From positions 1 through 9,328 of the forward strand of contig JAOZLU010000249.1 in NCBI GenBank assembly GCA_029934695.1: DNA of 9,328 nt, read 5' to 3'. Of the stretch, positions 6,542-9,328 are shown piece after piece. The notes beneath the pieces are model-generated. The model was not told the origin of the DNA, made no database searches, and saw nothing but the letters and a program-made list of their open reading frames with translations. This stretch comes from Desulfobacterales bacterium (lineage in GTDB: Bacteria > Desulfobacterota > Desulfobacteria > Desulfobacterales > 4be13). Position 1 is the first letter of the stretch, and the number at the start of each line of letters is the position of its first letter. The position numbers and the translations under genes were made by a program.

Positions 6542-7312
6542 TTTTTTCAGTTTCCAGAGCTTGGAGTTCCTGTATGTCCCCGCTTCGACAATATAATAGG
6601 AACCGACCCGGGAACCCTTCATTTTTCCCAGCATTCTGCTGATCCGGGTTTTCTGGCTCCTTTCGTTCCCTCTGCCGATATCCAGCAGTATGTCGGAATC
6701 AATGATCATCCGGCGCAGATAATGCGAGTCGATCTCCTCCTCGCCGTATTTTTTCCACCACGCATTCACAAACATGACCAGAGGTTCTTCCGTCTGCATC
6801 ACCTGCAAGGGTTTGGGAGCGGGAACATGCCCGGAGCGGACAAAATTCAGCATATCCACGCCTGTGGTGTGCTTTGTGATCAGGTTCGCTGTCCGCCTCG
6901 CCTCATCTTCGTCCGTGATTCCCGCCAGTTTCGCAACTTCCAGAGCCGTAATGAAGCGTTTTGCGCTGATGTCAAACTGGTCTCCGGTCATCTGTTCCGA
7001 AAATTTCATGTCCGAATGACAGGCTTCCGTTGCCGAAAACGCCCGCATTATGAAAACCGAGCGGTCAACAGCGATATCCGTATGCAAAACGGAGGAGAGC
7101 ATGTTCGCACCTTCACGGGTATAGGCATAAGGAAGATATTTAACTGCCTGCAACCATTGAAAGATCACAGACTGTGATCTTAAAATGTCAGTCTCCTCCT
7201 TTGTAAGCTGAAAACGAAAATCATCGGGAAAACGCCTCGCATTTCTTTTTGCCGCCTGATTGAGAGATCTGGTGTCCGTCTCATAAATCACGGCCAGATC
7301 CCTGTCCAGCAT
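6536..7312 (-). CDS. Phage-type ORF6N-domain protein with a C-terminal winged-helix-like module
   Basis: A 258-residue protein. Residues 1-95 match the ORF6N DNA-binding domain of phage antirepressor-like proteins (MLDRDLAVIYETDTRSLNQ, RFPDDFRFQLTKEE, LPYAYTREGANMLSSVL). It starts at the conserved MLDRDLA, so the usual first 15-20 residues (I-x-x-IRGQ-x-V) are missing. The frame upstream reads SQIVSLLRRRPA before a TAA, which looks like their degraded end. The ATG at 7312 has AGGAG 10 nt upstream, so it may still be expressed. Residues about 180-258 (WWKKYG, LRRMIIDSDILLDIG, TRISRMLGKMKG, WKLKKI) resemble the DNA-binding tail found at the ends of some plasmid and phage primase-helicases. The first 32 nt overlap the preceding protease frame. 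A role in phage-type gene control is inference. Confidence 0.8.
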   Translation of the reverse strand: MLDRDLAVIYETDTRSLNQAAKRNARRFPDDFRFQLTKEETDILRSQSVIFQWLQAVKYLPYAYTREGANMLSSVLHTDIAVDRSVFIMRAFSATEACHSDMKFSEQMTGDQFDISAKRFITALEVAKLAGITDEDEARRTANLITKHTTGVDMLNFVRSGHVPAPKPLQVMQTEEPLVMFVNAWWKKYGEEEIDSHYLRRMIIDSDILLDIGRGNERSQKTRISRMLGKMKGSRVGSYYIVEAGTYRNSKLWKLKKI

Positions 7313-7664
7313 TGCAGGCCGTCTCCTGAGAAGACTGACAATCTGGGATTAGCGGCGCATCGGTCTTTACCCATGCAAAGACCAGACGCACAGGTCTGAA
7401 ATCTCCTGTTTTTGCTGTCGCTGCCAGCGGAATTGCGGGGAAATTGCCGAGATTGCCTGCCAGGCTGATATGCGGTCTGCTGTCATCCCATATTTCCCCG
7501 AGCCGGATGCCGATCTCATAAGGAAGCACATTCACAGTCGCACCGCTGTCAACCAGACCGGTAACTTCGAGTTCACGACCACCGAGAGTGAGAAGAAATG
7601 TGAGACGCGGCAGACTGTCAAATTCGTTTTGCGACGGATCGCTTACGGAGTAACTGAATTTCAT
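7281..7664 (-). CDS. Retropepsin-like aspartyl protease, C-terminus probably replaced
   Basis: A 127-residue member of the small bacterial clan-AA aspartyl proteases. The active-site motif is LVDSGATVNVLP (residues about 37-48), followed by the usual FAWVKTD stretch near residue 95-101. In intact relatives that I recall, this is followed by a motif like LGQMNFF and a further strand-rich end. Here the sequence after APLIP becomes a polar, low-similarity tail (from about 7350). That tail is an out-of-frame reading of DNA belonging to the next gene, so the two genes look joined by a deletion. The start at 7664 lies 6 bp after the stop of the 85-aa gene, so the pair is one operon. The catalytic Asp is present, but loss of the last strand would probably prevent correct folding. 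Confidence 0.75.
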   Translation of the reverse strand: MKFSYSVSDPSQNEFDSLPRLTFLLTLGGRELEVTGLVDSGATVNVLPYEIGIRLGEIWDDSRPHISLAGNLGNFPAIPLAATAKTGDFRPVRLVFAWVKTDAPLIPDCQSSQETACNAGQGSGRDL

Positions 7665-7670
7665 GATGTT

Positions 7671-7928
7671 CTATTTGTCCGTGTCCGATGTTTTCAGGGC
7701 TTTCATCAGTATTTCCCCCGCTCCGAATGTGTCATACGGGGTTGGCAGAGAGTATGTTCTGCCCTGTTCGAACGGGAAAATATTCTCACTGCTTTCAAGT
7801 TCCTCAGCCAGAATCCGAATCAGCCTGAGTTTGTCATATGACGGCAACTGTCGGACATCGGGGAGAATCCTGTTCAGAGTTATGATTCGCTGTTTGTCAG
7901 CTAATGATAATGATGCTGCTGTTTCCAT
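7671..7928 (-). CDS. Conserved 85-aa partner of the retropepsin-like protein
   Basis: An 85-residue helical protein encoded just upstream of the aspartyl-protease-like gene, with 6 bp between them. The central part (LSYDKLRLIRILAEELES-like) forms an amphipathic helix. It is followed by a GRTYSLPTPYDTFGAGEILMKAL-type end, in which the YxxxxPYDxFxAxxxLM pattern is typical of the small proteins that sit beside such proteases in many bacteria. That two-gene layout suggests a TA-like or regulatory pair, but I know of no proven function. The start is ATG 7928; the ribosome site is weak (AGAGAAATAG). The gene looks intact. Confidence 0.75.
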   Translation of the reverse strand: METAASLSLADKQRIITLNRILPDVRQLPSYDKLRLIRILAEELESSENIFPFEQGRTYSLPTPYDTFGAGEILMKALKTSDTDK

Positions 7929-7959
7929 TGTTCTATTTCTCTTATTCTGACAGCCTCTA

Positions 7960-8000
7960 CGCTCGAGCGCCAGCGAGCGGCGTTAGCACCAGTGACTGGT
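7960..8000. repeat. Short GC-rich palindromes between the 85-aa gene and the kinase pseudogene
   Basis: CGCTCG (7960-7965) pairs with CGAGCG (7974-7979). ACCAGTGACTGGT (7988-8000) is a near-perfect palindrome. GTTAGC occurs at 7983 and again at 7999 as a direct repeat. The pseudogene stop TAA lies within AGCTAAC, which could be one half of a decayed attC site, but no matching second half is present. The function is unknown. Confidence 0.4.
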
Positions 8001-8443
8001 TAGCTGTTAATTTTGTTTAAATTGATTTTTCTGCAGATCTTTTCCGCAGTCTCTCTGGCAGAAATACTTGTATTATTAATTTTAACATAGTTCTCTTTAT
8101 ACGGAAAGAATCCATCAGTGTTAAACTGATATTCTTTTTCATGCTTCAACAGCAGTTCTTCTGATTTTTTAGTATCTCTTTTCGGTGCTTTGTGCTCTAA
8201 ACGAAACTTGCTTGTATTTCAAATAAGTCTTTCTTCTAAACTCGCTTCCAATTCAACAAAATATACATCAGCACCTTTACTTGTAAATTTTTCGACACAA
8301 CTTTCGATAAACACACTATCTGCATCTTGATTAAACGCCCAAACATATGTAAAGATCAAGCCGGGGATATCACTTGATAACACCGCTTCAAATATCCGAT
8401 TTCTAAACTCTGTTACTAACTCAAACGACGGGTTATATTTTTT
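8000..8443 (-). pseudogene. Decayed P-loop kinase-like gene, 5' end removed, internal stop
   Basis: Minus-strand reading from 8440 gives KYNPSFELVTEFRNRIFEAV, then GLIFTYVWAFNQDADSVFIE, then VYFVELEASLEERLI. A TGA follows (8219-8221), and the same frame continues as NTSKFRLEHKAPKRDTKKSEELL to TAA at 8000-8002. This is the middle and C-terminal part of small P-loop nucleotide/shikimate-kinase-like ATPases, where the position of the stop normally holds Arg, so CGA to TGA is a likely change. The N-terminal 50-60 residues with the GxxxxGK(S/T) ATP loop are absent: coding stops exactly at the miniature element at 8444, and the other side of that element is the end of the PIN gene. The gene is therefore dead by both truncation and a nonsense change. 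Confidence 0.8.
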
Positions 8444-8634
8444 CTGATTATAACGGATTTAGGGGATGCCTGTAAAGCCCCGTAAGGGCGGCATATTTGT
8501 AGCTGCTGGCGGGGCTTGTGGACGGGGTTTCGGGCTACAAACATGCCGCCCTGCGGGGCTTGTGACGGGGTTTCGGGCTACAAACATGCCGCCCCTACGG
8601 GGCTTGGATCTTCCCCTAAATCCGTTATAATCAG
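8444..8634. mobile_element. 191-bp palindromic miniature element (MITE-like)
   Basis: Perfect 23-bp terminal inverted repeats lie at 8444-8466 and 8612-8634 (outer bases CTGATTATAACGG). TATTTTTT flanks both ends (8436-8443 and 8635-8642), a possible 8-bp target duplication, though it is low in complexity. The subterminal arms also pair: GCCCCGTAAGGGCGGCAT from about 8478 with the GCCGCCCCTACGGGGC region at about 8589-8603. The right part contains two tandem 44-bp units (8511-8554, 8555-8598) that differ by small indels. There is no ORF, so it would need a transposase in trans. Transcribed, it would fold into a long hairpin and may end transcripts arriving from the PIN gene. Confidence 0.8.
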
Positions 8635-8642
8635 TATTTTTT

Positions 8643-9056
8643 TTATTTTAAGATGACAAATTTTTCAATGAATGTCTCTGCTCTGATCACTCTGACTTCA
8701 GGAAACCTGACATTTTTCAAGATATTGTAATGTTTGTCATTCGTAATCAGAAAGTCGGCACTGCCACAAACCGCACAGTCAACAAATTTCTGATCATCCT
8801 CATCGGCAAAGGGAAGCTGAAAACTGAAGGTCGGACTGATGAAGACCAGATTTTCGGAAGTCAGGACAAAGAGCCAGAACTGCTCCAGCAGCTCTTTCGG
8901 AAAGACTCTCTGCAAAATCTCCTCATATTCAAGCAGAACGGATGTTGAGACCAGCAGTCTGTATATTCCGGAATATATGCCTCTGAGAATCGGATAATAG
9001 TAACTTTTGGGACTGAGACCGGAAAAAAATATGTTTGTGTCAACAACAAGTCTCAC
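8643..9056 (-). CDS. PIN-domain toxin-like ribonuclease
   Basis: A 137-residue PIN-domain protein of the putative toxin family seen with small antitoxins; such proteins cut RNA using metal-binding acidic residues. Visible candidates are D6 (VVDTN), E43/E46, D85-D88 in ADEDDQKF, and D107 in ITNDKHY, so the acidic set looks complete. The start is GTG at 9056 and overlaps the antitoxin stop as GTGA, indicating translational coupling; no separate strong ribosome site is seen. The stop at 8643-8645 lies just beside the miniature element, within one copy of its possible target duplication region, and the protein end looks natural. Confidence 0.88.
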   Translation of the reverse strand: MRLVVDTNIFFSGLSPKSYYYPILRGIYSGIYRLLVSTSVLLEYEEILQRVFPKELLEQFWLFVLTSENLVFISPTFSFQLPFADEDDQKFVDCAVCGSADFLITNDKHYNILKNVRFPEVRVIRAETFIEKFVILK

Positions 9057-9307
9057 TTTTTCTTTTCATCCCTGTGCTTTTCGACAATTTCAAAAAAGTC
9101 TTCCTCATTCCATCTGTTTTTCTCAAAAGTTTCGGCAATTCCGTATGACAGATTTCTGAAGGCAGCCTGATTTATCAGTTTTCTCATGTCAATTGAATAT
9201 GTTCTGGTTTTTAATTCGTGAACCATCTGAATGGTGCTTATCTCATCTTCCCCAAAACCGATTTCTCCGAGTTTGCCGCAAATTTCAGGTGTGATTGTCT
9301 GAAGCAT
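9053..9307 (-). CDS. Antitoxin-like partner of the PIN toxin
   Basis: An 84-residue charged protein, mostly helical, with a Lys-rich end (HRDEKKK). No named antitoxin family is recognised. Its role is inferred from position: it is directly upstream of a PIN gene and overlaps its start by 4 nt, the standard order for such pairs, in which the antitoxin neutralises the toxin and often represses the operon. The start is ATG 9307 with AAAGGA about 8 nt upstream. The promoter lies beyond the window edge. Confidence 0.75.
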   Translation of the reverse strand: MLQTITPEICGKLGEIGFGEDEISTIQMVHELKTRTYSIDMRKLINQAAFRNLSYGIAETFEKNRWNEEDFFEIVEKHRDEKKK

Positions 9308-9328
9308 CTGTTTTTCCTTTCTTAAAAA

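Noticed and set aside
7960..8010. Third attC site after the kinase pseudogene
   Set aside because: One GCTAAC half and some palindromes are present, but no complementary GTTAGC lies downstream on the minus strand with L'/L'' arms. It is at most a fragment.
8219..8221. In-frame TGA as a selenocysteine codon
   Set aside because: The position aligns with an Arg-type residue outside any catalytic motif, the gene also lacks its N-terminus, and no selenocysteine insertion hairpin is evident.
8511..8607. CRISPR-like array from the repeated 44-bp units
   Set aside because: The units are adjacent with no unique spacers, there are only two and a partial copy, and they lie inside the palindromic element.

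Overview
The window reads like accessory chromosomal DNA from an anaerobic, probably sulfate-reducing member of the Desulfobacterota. This is an inference from a flavodiiron protein paired with a flavin-reductase/rubredoxin fusion, a periplasmic-sensor hybrid histidine kinase, a retropepsin-like gene pair of a type common in such genomes, and many small dispersed repeats. Every gene I can support lies on the minus strand, so the region is described below in the direction of transcription, from high to low coordinates.

9307-8643 is a type II toxin-antitoxin-like pair (small antitoxin, PIN toxin) whose start and stop codons overlap. It is followed by a 191-bp palindromic miniature element (8444-8634). 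That element cuts into a decayed P-loop kinase-like gene (8000-8443), which has lost its ATP-binding N-terminus and carries an in-frame TGA. Next come a two-gene unit (85-aa protein and a retropepsin-like aspartyl protease with an abnormal C-terminus, 7928-7281) and a phage-type ORF6N-domain protein (7312-6536). The ORF6N stop codon lies inside a hairpin that looks like an integron attC site (6451-6541).

6340-5577 holds no intact gene. It contains a short group II intron RNA with a clear domain V and VI but no reverse transcriptase (about 6339-5985), the signal peptide and frameshifted body of a small secreted protein (5945-about 5700), and a 78-bp dispersed repeat (5577-5654). The best preserved functional unit follows: hrb-like rubredoxin/flavin reductase (5551-4859), then the flavodiiron protein (4840-3650). 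Together they should pass electrons from NAD(P)H through FMN and rubredoxin iron to the di-iron site, to reduce O2 or NO. A compact attC-like hairpin (3576-3632) begins 18 bp after the flavodiiron stop codon. It is followed by a 59-aa antitoxin-like gene truncated by a decayed relative of the palindromic element (3216-3367). After an 18-bp perfect inverted repeat comes a large hybrid histidine kinase (3030-160). The inverted partner of the 78-bp repeat lies at 18-95, so the pair encloses the kinase and the oxygen-defence operon.

My main hypothesis is that part of this window is an integrase-less cassette cluster: two attC-like hairpins in the same orientation, each just after a gene's stop codon, together with small TA-like genes and an ORF-less group II intron. 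No integrase, transposase or reverse transcriptase gene is present in the window. All calls come from reading the sequence; no database or folding program was used.
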